Of a DNA stretch of 64,000 bases, positions 24,121 through 34,980 are shown one piece after another (the stretch's first letter is position 1; each line of letters starts with the position of its first letter). The translations under genes and the position numbers were made by a program. The notes under the pieces are model-generated. The model saw only the letters and a program-made list of their open reading frames with translations, was not told the DNA's origin and did not search any database. Origin of the DNA: Takifugu bimaculatus (taxonomy: Eukaryota; Chordata; Actinopteri; Tetraodontiformes; Tetraodontidae); the NCBI GenBank assembly GCA_004026145.2, contig CP034994.1:12318009-12382008 (forward strand), given 5' to 3'.

Positions 24121-24659
24121 TGGGCTGCCTATCACTCCCCCATCGCGCTAGCTCAGCTCTAAACTGACTCCATCTCTCAGCTGTAAACACATACATGGGA
24201 GCACGTACGACTTCAGCCTGTCTTACTCCACTCTGCTGCTTTCCCACCAAAAACCCACACAGGGTTTGACGGTGAGAGGAGAGAGGGAAAACAGCTCCAG
24301 CGCACAGCACCTTCCTGACTGATGTGGTTCCAATAATTGCAAAGCGCTGCTTCATCATCCAAGTGCCTTTTACTTATTTAAACAGTTTGCTTTAAGCGCC
24401 ACTGAAGCCAATTAAGAGAGACATAACTCAATGGGACAACGGTGCAGAGGGAAGCAAGACTAGAAGAAAAAAAAAGAAGACACCGCATTTTAGTAGCTCT
24501 TCACTGTTCCTGCTCTTTTTCTTTGTTCCAAAACCGTAAGGTAGCCGGACAAACAAAAGTTTACAAATGCTAATAAAGATAATGGAGCCATTCATGTTAA
24601 CAAGTCATGAAATACATTCATAAAAGAAAACACACTGAGCTGCAAACTCATGATTTTAT

Positions 24660-25260
24660 CCTCTTAAAGGGAAGTGGTGTTACAGCCAAAAGTTATATTG
24701 TTGCTTGACTTGCACTCTCTCTGTTGGCGAGGAGACGGCAATAAAAGTGAAAAATATCCATTTACTGTACACAATTATGGAAAGACAAGGCGCTGTATCG
24801 ACGCATTTGGTTTAGACTCCTTGCGGGCTGCTGGGTTTTTTTTACTGGAGAGATTTATCAAGAGCAACTCACAACCAGCTGGTGAGCGCCTGGTTACCGC
24901 GCAGCACTCAGAGGTGGGCCGGAGTCTGAGAAACCACATTAAAGCTACGCACTCCAGACATTCATCCATCTAGGGAGGCTTTCAGATTAATAAAATCTAA
25001 AGCTGCCACAGCAACATGGGCCGGCCCAAACCTTCACTCATTCTAACAGCCGTTTAATAAATGTGATTGCAAATGGAACTTGTCACATGCACTGGGGAGA
25101 GTTGGCTAGTCAATACCTCAGCTGGCAGGTGCCTGGGGTCACATATAAGTCAGCGAGTGATGGATATGTATCCAATAATTGATGTAAGGCAGCAGTTATT
25201 GTCAGTTTGGCTCCTGCCTCTATTGCTTATTAAAAGCTGTTGGCCTTAAGTACCAGCCAG
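24660..25260. promoter_or_regulatory. Candidate conserved non-coding block (600 bp)
   Basis: A long repeat-free stretch with many TAAT and related cores (AGATTAATAAAATC near 24983-24997, CCAATAATTGATG near 25172-25184). CGGCAATAAAAGTGA at 24736-24750 occurs again at 29238-29252. CAATAAA is the core preferred by posterior HOX and CDX homeodomains. No coding frame with domain content. Confidence 0.4.
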
Positions 25261-26100
25261 CCAATTACTGAGGAAGCGAGGTGACGGCTCGGGACCGGAG
25301 ACCCTCGGACTCCCTGCAGAGAGAAACAAACTCTTCTATTGTTTTAGGGCAAGCGTGCCTCGGCCTGTGTGCATGTATGTGAGCTTTATCTGAAATCCTG
25401 ACTTTTTTTTTTTTCAAATGAACTTCCTCTATTTTTTGCAAGGCCCTGTCTCATTGTTTTACCAGAGTGGTTTCCTCAAGTGTGCATTTACCGTAATACG
25501 GTGCACATTAATCTAATCTGGAGAAATCCTGTCTCTCATCAGGTCAGAATCTCTATTGTTGTCTTTGACCTTCCAGGTTATGACAGAGCCTGAGAAAAGT
25601 GGAGCAGAGTAAACAGCGCCGGCCCGCTGTGGCCCGCGGACTTATTCTTGCAAGGTTTTTGTTATCCAAGAAATTTTTTTCACCCTCAGTTCGAGGTTAA
25701 TTTTCAAGCTAAATCTGCAGGATTTGACATGTGCAGGTCGCGGGCCGGGTCATGCGTGGGCGATGTTTGTCACGCCAGCCTGGTCTAAGGACATCAGTTC
25801 TGACACTTGACTTGCGAAGCAGCACGTCTCCCTAATCTCTCTTCAGCGGTGAAAACGCAAAAAAGGAGGCGCGGAAATGTTCGTTGCCACAGGCCCTAAC
25901 CTCAAGACTGCTTGGTGGGGGAGCGGGAGGGGGAAAGTTTGGATGTGACCGTGGCGTGTAGCGATTGTAAAACTCAGAAAGAGCTGTTGAAGCAGAATTC
26001 TGACGTGTAGCGCCGCTTTTCAGGTCTGATCAAAGGGTCCACCAGAGCAGCAGCTGATAACCCAATCAATTCACTCCTTTTGTTTTTCGCTGAATGATGC
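25261..26100. other. Unique non-coding sequence, mixed composition
   Basis: No gene seen. A 13-bp palindrome ACCGTAATACGGT lies at 25490-25502. GC-rich patches at 25615-25645 and 25730-25770 retain several CpG. T-runs occur at 25402-25415. Confidence 0.45.
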
Positions 26101-26109
26101 ACGTTTAGC

Positions 26110-26600
26110 ACTAACCTCCAGGCAAAGAATGAAGAAAAGAAAAGGGGGTGGGGGTGGGGGGGTAAGAAGGGGGAAGGAAAAGAGGAAATTGAAGTAAGAG
26201 GAAAATGTAAAATCATTCCGGGCAAAGGGAAAGAATTAAACAAACTGGGATTGTTGGTGAGTTTGATGGATCTATAGAAATGCTTTAACATCCCGGTGCC
26301 GATTAGAATATGAAATATTTTAGCAGAGAATGGGGTAAAAAAGCAGGGAGATGGAGGGAAGATTAAAAAATTACCTGTCCTTGACGAGCCCGGCAGACTG
26401 AGACCCTCCGCCTAAAGAAGACAATCAGCAACAGACTGGAGAACAAGGAGAAAGAGCTTGACGAGCGAATGAGAAAGAGACGGAACAAGGAGATGGAGCC
26501 TGATAAAGAGACACGCATAAAGATGAGCGGTCATGGAATGGAATAAGAGTAAGGGAGAGAAGACAAACATTCCCTAAGAAAAAGAGCCTTTTAAAAAAAA
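26110..26600 (+). repeat. Purine-rich tract with G-quadruplex motif
   Basis: The plus strand is strongly purine-biased (GAAGAAAAGAAAAGGGGG and similar). At 26144-26172 runs GGGGG-T-GGGGG-T-GGGGGGG are followed by a further run, meeting the four-run quadruplex pattern. Low-complexity purine bias explains the pyrimidine-biased open frames on the reverse strand. Confidence 0.65.
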
Positions 26601-26620
26601 CAATCAATCAATCAATCAAT
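26601..26620 (+). repeat. (CAAT)n tetranucleotide, 5 units
   Basis: Five perfect CAAT units follow an A-run. Confidence 0.9.
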
Positions 26621-27118
26621 GTGTACGTGATAATTAGGCAAAACCCCTCTTTGGCATGTTAAGGTGCAGAGGTCAGAGACAGGTATCAATCACCACCGTC
26701 TGTGGATCTTTCTGTGCTTTACATTAGCACGGATGCTAAACAGTCAGTTTAAACATGCAGGTCCTGCAAACAGCATTGCCTGTCCTGTAATCGCGTTACA
26801 GTTGATTCTGTAGTTTGTCTCCGAACAAGGTTACATTACAACCGTGTTTTAAAGCAGTTACGTCAGCACGTTTGAATGCATGTTCAGGGCTTCTCCCAAA
26901 AGAGTTGATGCAGGCTATTTTTAAAAAGGCCAATCAGTGAGGCAGCACAGATCCAATGCAGACTGCTGAGTGGATCCTAGAACACAGCCATAGATCAGGT
27001 TTTGGATAAGTGACTTGTTTTGCCGAGACACGTCCAAAGAAAGGGCTTGTGTTAATCACCTCATTTAGAAAAAGGTGTTTTGCTTAAATGGGAAGTCAGT
27101 TCAGTGCTGGCAGGCCTG
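26621..27118. other. Unique non-coding sequence
   Basis: Nothing recognised beyond scattered short AT-rich motifs. Confidence 0.4.
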
Positions 27119-27150
27119 CCACCACCACCACCACCACCACCACCACCACC
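27119..27150 (+). repeat. (CCA)n trinucleotide, ~10 units
   Basis: Perfect CCA/CAC repeat that would read as poly-histidine in one frame. The surrounding frame is short and featureless, so I treat it as a microsatellite, not coding. Confidence 0.92.
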
Positions 27151-28339
27151 TCTGGCACACAGTGCACATCATTCCTAAAGATCTATCAACTCTGTGGTTA
27201 GCATTTCATTTGAAAATGTCACTTTCATTTCTGTTCAAAGCTGAGACAAAAACCACAAACTGCAACACTCTGGCTTGATAATAACCATATTTGACAAATC
27301 TACTTAATGTCTGATATATTTGTAAATGCTAAGATGGCTCCCAGAAGAGTGTGAGTGTGTATACAGGCCAATTCTGAGGAAAGACAATTGAAACGTGCTA
27401 ATGTGCACGCGAAGGCCACTGACCTTCCACAGAGATTGACACTTCACCAGTGGAGACAGACGCCAGTAGATTAGCAGGCTGCTGTGTCACTCGTGCTGCT
27501 GCACCGTTGGACCACACTGCGGAGCGTTAATCACGCACAGGCTGCTGTCAGAACACCAGGGCCTGCGCCCGCTTATCCCTTTTATCACGGACCCTAACAC
27601 AGACAACATGTGTGAAATAAAAGTGATCAAAAGCACGACGGTCTTGAGCGTGTGAGTGAAGCAAGAGGTATCCGCGAACAATTGAACTAAAGTGCTAGTA
27701 ATCCTAGGACCTGATGAACTTTGATTGAAGTGCTCTGATTTTCATCTGCCTCGCTAATGATGATCATTGCAAACAGACAACTGCACTGGCTGTTTTTATA
27801 CGCGCTGGGGACGAGCGTTTTATTTGTAGTCCCTGGCAGCCGGGCCTGCTTAGCAGAGGAGAACATCTGTGATAAATTTCATATCCAATCCAAATGAGCT
27901 CTGGCACAGCGGCGGGCTCGTGACAGACTTCCTGTATGTGATAATGGGAGGATGGATCTGGAGCCTGTCAATAGCGTGCTGGCACTGACGTCCCAGCACA
28001 TATGCACCCACACACGCCGGCCAGAGACTGGAGTCGACGCACGTATTTAAAGACAAATGACCGTTGTGATGAGTGTGTTTCAGAGGAATGACAAAAACCT
28101 CCATGCAGGAGTCGCGCTCGGTGCGCTGTTGTGACACCAGCACTGGAGTTTCACAGTGGTAGTTGATAGAACTCATTCACTGTTATTGACCAGTAAAAGG
28201 CCCCACAGAGACTGTGGTCCCTTTATAGACTGACCCTTAGCGTTTCAATGCACACAGGCCAGAGGCTAGTGAGGGCCAAGGGGGCTTTAACCCTCCTCCA
28301 GGTCAGGTCCCTGACCCACTGCAGCCTGCAAAGCACATC
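27151..28339. other. Unique non-coding sequence
   Basis: No gene seen. 27690-27840 has some TAAT cores (GCTAATGATGATCATTGC) and could be part of the enhancer-like series, but support is weak. Confidence 0.4.
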
Positions 28340-28625
28340 CCTAAACCCATGTGTGGCCTACTTCACTCAATACCCTTTTAATTGCATTGGGATGGTTTGC
28401 GACCTATCGATTAATATGTGTATTTATGTCGTCCCGGGCCCCGGAGCTACATTGTATTTCTGTGTGGCATATTCATTTATTTACCTATCTGTCCCACCCC
28501 TCGTGCATCATCCATATATCTATCCATCTCTCCTCCGAGAGCACTTCAATTCAAGGGCTCCCATAATTACTGCGGTCCTATAATTGAGTGCTTTGATTTA
28601 GGATTTTTCTGTTCCCACTCCCTGC
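28340..28625. promoter_or_regulatory. Candidate conserved non-coding block
   Basis: Repeat-free sequence with AT-rich cores (TTTTAATTGCATTGG near 28376-28390, TATCGATTAATATG near 28406-28419, CCATAATTAC near 28560-28569, CTATAATTGAG near 28578-28588). The CCCGGGCCCCGG patch at 28433-28444 is a GC-rich insert in the same block. No coding potential. Confidence 0.38.
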
Positions 28626-28721
28626 CACTGCCATCACTCGCTCCACGCCTCTCCCAATGAAAGACAGAAGGATGAGATATGGAAATAGAAAATGGGAGAT
28701 TGAGAGCAGGAGATACCCCCC

Positions 28722-28756
28722 CACACACACACGCGCGCGCGCATGCACACACACAC
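28722..28756. repeat. Alternating (CA)n(CG)n(CA)n tract, Z-DNA candidate
   Basis: About 35 bp of strict purine/pyrimidine alternation: CA units, then six CG-type steps (ACGCGCGCGCGC), then ATGCACACAC. A CG core flanked by CA is among the sequences that most readily adopt left-handed DNA under supercoiling. Confidence 0.8.
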
Positions 28757-28799
28757 TTACACACATTCAGACTCACACACTCTCTCTCTTATCAGAATC

Positions 28800-29290
28800 T
28801 ACTGTTTCGTTATCCGAGGTGGGCGGAGTAAGCTGATAATTATGGAGGGAGATTCATGCAAATCGATGCCAAATTAAAGCATTATAAAGTCTTTTATCAG
28901 CTTTTCTTTTACAAATTGAAGACGATAAAAACCCATTTGAGAGTCGGGAGAAATGCCCCCCCATTCCTTCATTTTAAAAAAAGACAGTATTGTAATTATG
29001 TTAACACCGAGAGAACCCAAAACCCCTTTTCTTACCTCCCTTACTCATTCATAATTAATTAATTTCTCACAAAACTGGGCAGAAAGAACAATGGCAGGCC
29101 CCGTCTCCTATCCCCCTCTCTCTATTTTCAGGATGGGGGGGTGCCTGGGATATTGTTGAGTATAGCGAGAGAGGGCTCATTTCCATACCTATCCTTACGC
29201 TCACAATTATTTTAACTTAGCTCCATCTGCCTCTAGGCGGCAATAAAAGTGACTCTATTGAGAAACAAAGGTAGGTAGACAAGGGCAGGA
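28800..29290. promoter_or_regulatory. Candidate conserved non-coding block with POU octamer
   Basis: Contains a perfect octamer ATGCAAAT at 28856-28863 within ATTCATGCAAATCGATGCC, CTGATAATTATGG near 28833-28845, ATTAATTAATTT near 29053-29064 and the shared 15-mer CGGCAATAAAAGTGA at 29238-29252. Repeat-free apart from a C-run near 28956. POU factors bind the octamer and HOX/CDX factors bind CAATAAA. Occupancy here is inference. Confidence 0.4.
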
Positions 29291-29839
29291 TGGCGCATCT
29301 GGGGCTCAGAAAAGCCTGTGGAGACACGCAGAGCAAACGCCAGGAAAATGGAAGACAAAATGAGCGGAGATGCCCTTGACCGCTGAGATTTCATCAAAGG
29401 AAGAGAAAAAAAACAAGTATGTTATATTTCCATTAGCGCAGCCAAAAAACTCAAAGTCCTTTACTAAAACATAGTGTTGCCTGAGCGCACGTCAGGGCCA
29501 GTTGGTTCATATCAGGCCTGTGCACGAGTTCAAGGCCGAGCGTTTAAGGAGAAACAGCTCCTCTGAGCAGAAGAAGCAGATAGCTGCAGGAGGAGACACA
29601 ACAGAGACGCGGCTGTGTGACAGTCGGTCACCTCAGGGCTGCCTCGCCTGATCTACGACGCCTCTTTACGCTCAGCAGCATCTGCGACGCACCTGTTGAC
29701 CCCCCCACCCCCACTCGAATGCTGTTGATGGGACGGATTGACCACGCATAAAGCCGAGATGGTGAGGAATGCGCAGAGATAACCTTAAAATAGAACATGT
29801 GATGGGTACACATCAACCCCTGGGAGACAATATTGCTGC
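29291..29839. other. Unique non-coding sequence
   Basis: No gene seen. A purine-rich patch at 29340-29420 and a C-run at 29700-29712 are the only marks. Confidence 0.4.
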
Positions 29840-29844
29840 AATTC

Positions 29845-29960
29845 TTACACACAAACACACACTCTCACATTTCTGTCTGTCGTAGACTTCCATAGACATG
29901 ATACATTACCCAGCTCCTAACCCGAACCCTCATCCCCAATCCTAAAAACATGTGTTTGGA
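29845..29960. repeat. Possible fragment of a dispersed fish repeat with CCTAACC-type phrases
   Basis: CA-rich sequence is followed by GTAGACTTCCATAGACATGA and then CTCCTAACCCGAACCCTCAT, an order I recall from a dispersed fish sequence in which 'cttccatagacat' precedes runs of CCTAACCC. Diverged. No family named. Confidence 0.4.
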
Positions 29961-29989
29961 GTAACTGCGATGACAAACACACTTACTGG

Positions 29990-30210
29990 TTGTGACGGAG
30001 CACCGGTGTTTTTACATCGTGACCTATTGGCCTGATTTCTGCGGGGTCAATCTGTGCCAGCCCTAAGTAACTACGGTGCTAATCCGGGTCAATGTGCTGT
30101 TGACAACAGCCCAATTACACACAATTCCTGCTGAGGCGCAAGAGGAGCAAAGGGGGCAGATTGAGGAAGACTAGGGCTCAATGAGAAAGATAATAAACAA
30201 TTAAAATAGA
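29990..30210. promoter_or_regulatory. Weak candidate conserved non-coding block
   Basis: Repeat-free with CpG retained (GGTGCTAATCCGGGTCAATG near 30077-30096) and CCCAATTACACACAATTCC near 30110-30128. The texture matches neighbouring enhancer-like blocks but evidence is thin. Confidence 0.28.
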
Positions 30211-30874
30211 TATTTAGGGGAAAAGTCTGTGTGTGGTTTAGTTAAACAGGCATGGCGGTGTGTAAACACGTGCTGGGCAGAGAGCGACAGAGGGGGATTG
30301 GCGAAGCGGCGTGGAGCTGCAGGGGGCCTCATTACACCCAGCAGGAGCCCCACTCGGCCTCATCACTTCTACTGTACACAAACACACACACACACACCAC
30401 AGAATAACCACAGGAGAGATAACACTTGAGCATCACTTCCATAACTGTGCCTGAGGGAAGGAAAATTAGCAAATCATCTCAGAGTGAATGTCAAATATCT
30501 ACAAACCATGTCAGTGTGGACGGAAAAATGGACACATGCTAAAAGTTGTGAGTGAGCTGGAAAAAAACTACTTCTGGCTTAATCCAAAAAGTCAAGTTTT
30601 CATCATTATGTGAAGGAAACAACGTTTAAAAATTGGACAAAATTAATATAATGGGCTCAAAGAAGGCCATTGGACATATACAGCACAGTAAGGGACAGAA
30701 ATATTATAGAAATCAACACTTCCAGTCTACACACACACACTCACACACTCACAAATGCACACACGCACACACGGTCAAAACAAAACTCATCAGCCCACCA
30801 ACCGCATCCCTTCTAAGGCCACAAATCCAGGAACATAAATCTGGACTGGCAGGAAAATGAGGCTTGAGGAAATT
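30211..30874. other. Unique sequence with CA-rich patches
   Basis: No gene seen. Imperfect CA tracts at 30380-30398 and 30730-30773. Confidence 0.5.
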
Positions 30875-31080
30875 GAGCGAATGAAAGGCAGACAAGAGAG
30901 AATGGGGGAAAAGAGGACAGTGTAAGAGAGAGAGAGAGAGAGAGTGAGAGGATAAAAAAGGCAGGAAATGGGGGGAGGAAGTAGGATAAGCATCAGGAAG
31001 GAAAGAAGAGGTGAAAGAAAGGATGAAGCAGTGAAACCGAGGACAAGGAGGAGCAAGGGAGCATCTGAGAGAGAATAAGA
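30875..31080 (+). repeat. Purine-rich tract with (GA)n core
   Basis: About 200 bp with strong purine bias on the plus strand. A (GA)n core lies at 30928-30945 and GGAAGGAAAGAAG-type units follow. Such mirror-like homopurine DNA can form triplexes in vitro. It opens a reverse-strand frame of low-complexity leucine/serine codons that is not a gene. Confidence 0.75.
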
Positions 31081-31214
31081 ATTAAATAAAAATGCAATAA
31101 AGCAGCCGGTGTGAAATCAATCTGCTTAGAGTTTTGTTTAATAAAAATTCATGAAGGGCTGGTGGCCGAGAGCTCCTGAGAAATATTGGCGGCAATGTGG
31201 GGGACGCCAGCGTT

Positions 31215-31264
31215 GGGGAGGAGGAGGAGGAGGAGGAGGAAGGTGGTGGTGGCGGTGGGGGGGT
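31215..31264 (+). repeat. Compound (GGA)n(GGT)n trinucleotide
   Basis: GGA units pass into GGT/GGC units and a G-run. This lies 12 bp before the 84-bp TG array, making a compound simple-sequence cluster. Confidence 0.88.
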
Positions 31265-31275
31265 TCATGTCTCAG

Positions 31276-31276
<1 letters not shown>

Positions 31277-31360
<84 letters not shown>
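31277..31360 (+). repeat. (TG)n microsatellite, 84 bp
   Basis: 42 perfect TG units that run into CACGCACATG, so alternating sequence continues a further 10 bp. Confidence 0.98.
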
Positions 31361-31361
<1 letters not shown>

Positions 31362-31370
31362 ACGCACATG

Positions 31371-33619
31371 TTTGCCTGTTTATCAGTATGTTTGTTTTGA
31401 CATCGGTGTGAGTTACAGGGCTGCGGGGAGGCCGTGACAGAGGGGACAAAGAAGAAAAGAACTGAAGGTCTTCATAATAACAGCCTTCCTGCAGCGGGGA
31501 GAGAAGAGGAAAGCAACCAGGCTGTAAGTCACAATATCTGAGCCCGCGTCTGCGTGCACATCTCTGCCTCGCTCGCTCTCCCTCTCTCTCTTCTGGTTTT
31601 TCATCAAGGCCCTCAGTCCGGGAGGCAGCTGGGTCACCCTAATGCAGCGTAAATCTCTGTTTTCCACAGAAGACAGGTCCGAGTTGGTCAGCGCTTTATG
31701 TGCGGTCCTGGAGTCAGAAGCTCCAGTTCCAGCTGACCCCGTCCTGCTCCAAGCTGCTAGCAAAAAAGTGTGGTTCTGGTTTTGATACAACACATAAAAT
31801 TCATTTTTTGGTGTAGAAAGAAAATTAGAAGATGAGTGTGAGATCACTGTTGCAACAATGCAACAACACTGTTTTAAATGGTTCCGCAGAGTAGGAGACA
31901 TTGTTTTTAATTCCATAAAATCCACTGGCCTGAGTTCAGCCGTGTTCGGAATGCACCGTTCATAAATGCATTACGTTGATAGCACAACAAATTGTGCCAA
32001 AGGTCATGAGGCACTAATAATTCTGAAAAACAGTGCAGACAGGATCCAGCTGCAGGGAAGCTCTGAATGCCCTCATCCTAAAAGGTCTTTCACAACACAC
32101 ACATGCACACACACTCATTATTTCATCACCCTAACTTCCCCATTTACCAATCAAAAGGCGTCTCTGACGGTGACTTTGTCACAATCTTATACCATTCCAC
32201 TCTCTGCGAAGATTCCACGAGCGTTTAGCAGCGGAAGCTGACTGTGTGCCGGATAAGGAGGGCTCAGGGATCAACACACAGTAATGATTTTGCAACTACT
32301 GTCAAAAAATGTACAGTAAGATCAGGGCCAAGACGATTTAGATAAGTAATCTTTATCTGTGTCCCCTTCCTTCCTTTTTTTCCTCCTTTCTTTTCCTTTT
32401 CCAACAGAGAAAACAGGGCCAAGGGTTAGAAAGTAAAAGCCATTTCTTGAACTTCCTGTTCTTAATAAAACGCCAGGACTCACTGCTGTTGTGGTAACTC
32501 ACATGTTCTTTTCCCTACTTTAGATAAACGGCACGATCAACAGCTCCCACTCAAGGCCGCGTTTGCGGTCTGTGTTCTTTGCAGGACCAGATCGGCTGCT
32601 GCCTCCTCTCGCACCCAGATGCCCCGAACTGAAAGTAAAAGCTTTTTACAGCATAATGAAATCAAGCTAAGGGTCCGACCCACAATCTTGGAGAAATGTC
32701 AAGGTCGAACCCACAACTGAGTACTGAGATTTAAATTATAGGAACAAACACAACAGCTGAGAGAAACAACACCTTCCTCTATTTAGCTTTAAACCAAAGG
32801 GTGCAGGAAGACACAATATTTGATTTCCATAACAAAAAGTGATTCTTCTCATAGGACAAAAGATAGAAACATATTCTATGTTCAATAAGTTAAAACAATT
32901 GTTTCAAATTGCAGCCAAATCCCCTGATTTTTCCCCCTCCGTATTTAATTCTATTTGCAAAATTGCTGCCTGTTTGCTTCCACATTATAATATATTCACA
33001 TGAAATTGTGGGTTTTTTTCAAATAAATGCTGTAATCTGGAGGTTTTGTCAGCTTCTCCTCTCTACTTACAGTACAAACCTCCTCCCTGCTAGCTTCATC
33101 TCCTGTGTAACTGTGTCCTGTCTCTCATCTGTCCCAGCCAGCACGCTTCCTCCTTCCTGTCCCATTGTCAGACAAGGACTTGGGGAATCCCTCCACTCGG
33201 ATGTGTTCAGGCCCCCTGAACCCTGATCTCGACTGTCCTCAACCCTGCCCACCCTGGCCAGTATTCAGACACATTAGACTCGTGAATACACATGTATTTT
33301 TTAATATACTGGGATGTAGACGGAATTGGATGTGAGCCACTACTTTTGAAGGTTCTAGAAACATCCTGACAATGTTGAACATAGGATGAATTCAAAAGAG
33401 AAAGAGTAGAAGTAGTTGAGCAATCAGGAGGCCACAAAAGTTCACAAGCTGTGAAGTGGGTGGACACATGAAGCCTTTTTACGGGGCTTCAGACGCTGAC
33501 AATGAGTTGAAGCTTCAAGGATCCTGTCTCAGCATTTACGGTGACGAGTGGCAAATTAACGTTAAAGTAACGGCAGAGACTGACGCGCTGGCACAACTGC
33601 ACATTGGTAATAAGGCGGG
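31371..33619. other. Unique non-coding sequence
   Basis: No gene or transposon recognised. A reverse-strand 170-codon frame at 31413-31925 has no domain and looks like chance. CT-rich patches at 31573-31592 and 32360-32402. Confidence 0.45.
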
Positions 33620-33641
33620 CAGACAGACAGACAGACAGACA

Positions 33642-33690
<49 letters not shown>

Positions 33691-33712
33691 ACAGACAGAC
33701 AGACAGGCAGGC

Positions 33713-33745
<33 letters not shown>

Positions 33746-33799
33746 GGCAGGCAGGCAGGCAGGCAGACAGACAGACAGACAGAGAGACAGACAGAGACA
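33620..33799 (+). repeat. Block-structured (GACA)n/(GGCA)n array, ~180 bp
   Basis: Tetramers alternate in runs: GACA block, GGCA block of about 10 units, GACA, short GGCA, long GACA, GGCA, GACA, then a decaying GAGACAGA end. The two unit types differ by one A/G transition, and the sharp blocks suggest segmental slippage or conversion spreading each variant. All frames on both strands stay open, giving spurious 118-150 codon proteins of R-Q-T-D or C-L-S-V/C-L-P-A repeats. Confidence 0.97.
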
Positions 33800-34699
33800 A
33801 AGGAAAGAATAAAAGACCGTTAACCATTTTCTCCTCTCTTGATAGAAAGAACATACCTGTCTGTGCCCACCCCCCTTTCTCTCTTTCTCTCTCTCCCTCT
33901 CGGTCTCTTCTCCCCTTTTCCCAGTCATTAAACACCATTCTGCTCCATCTCCATCTCAGTCTTCACCAGCTGTTCACAACAGCGTGGAGGCCACCGAAAG
34001 TGATGCACTGATAGCAGGAAGCTAATTGCTTCCAACCATAATGTGTGACGGTTTAACAAGAAAACAACAAGCTTCATCCACTTTTTCCCACCTTTTTGTT
34101 CCGCATTGATGTTATAATCTAAAATCTAGAGATTATGTCAATATCAGTCATTAATGCCTCCAAAACAGGGCTTTGGCAGGTCATTAAAACGCTTAAGTCG
34201 AGGAAAGGCAATCCCCCTCCTTCCACCTGTGCAATTAAAATGGAAGCCAATTAAACCCAGTCTCTACTACCCACCGGGTGAGTTGTTGAACAAGATGGGG
34301 GTTATTGTCTTTGAAGGAAATGGCCCAGAAAGGGACACACGTTTGTTCCTCTGTTAGATGCACCTGCACCTGCTTCTTCATATTCCTCCTCTCCAAACTT
34401 TGTCACAACACAAAGACTGTTTGCATTATAAACTCAGTCAAAACCTTCACGGTGTTAGTACGTTAAACCAGAAAAGGTGAAACAGGAAGGATAGGAGGGG
34501 TGTCTTCTAGGCTTCTATTCTATGCTTGACTAATTTTATCCTGCACACGCCAGGACTGCCTGAATGGCTTGAACATGAAAAACGTGTGGAGCAGTGTTGT
34601 GGTTATTCAGAACAAAAACGCCACAGGCGCGTGATGTTCCTTCGGCAAGGTGTGACTGTTAGCACATGTGACTACGGATGCTCCTTTTTTTTAATGCCC
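33800..34699. other. Unique non-coding sequence
   Basis: No gene seen. A CT-rich tract lies at 33870-33920. The rest is ordinary. Confidence 0.45.
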
Positions 34700-34980
34700 C
34701 GAATCTCAGAAGATTAACAGCCTAATCAAACCAGTGCCTGTCATAATGGGGGGAAATTGAAAGACAGATCAGATACTTTACACAGCTGATTAACCAGCAG
34801 AGAGGGGGGACTGGGGAAGGGGGGGCAGAATCTTTGATTACAAGCTTATTACATTACCCGTGTTTGTATTTTTGTCATGCACAATACAAAGTAATTGCCG
34901 CTTGTTGGTCTGATGCAGAGATCAACACAAATATTGAGCACAAATAAATGAGATACCTAATTAAAGATGCCAAACTAAAG
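34700..34980. promoter_or_regulatory. Candidate conserved non-coding block with TCF/LEF-like site
   Basis: Contains AGCCTAATCAAACC (34729-34742), CACAGCTGATTAACC (34780-34794), AATCTTTGATTACAAG (34829-34844, with CTTTGAT matching the TCF/LEF core), and ACCTAATTAAAGATGCC near 34956-34972. Repeat-free apart from G-runs at 34803-34826. No coding frame. Confidence 0.4.

Noticed and set aside
27075..27278. Poly-histidine frame
   Set aside because: Produced by the (CCA)n microsatellite. The rest of the frame is featureless.
33456..34011. Several 118-150 codon frames on both strands over the tetranucleotide array
   Set aside because: A 4-bp repeat stays open in all frames. The proteins are pure repeats of R-Q-T-D, A-G-R-Q or C-L-S-V type.
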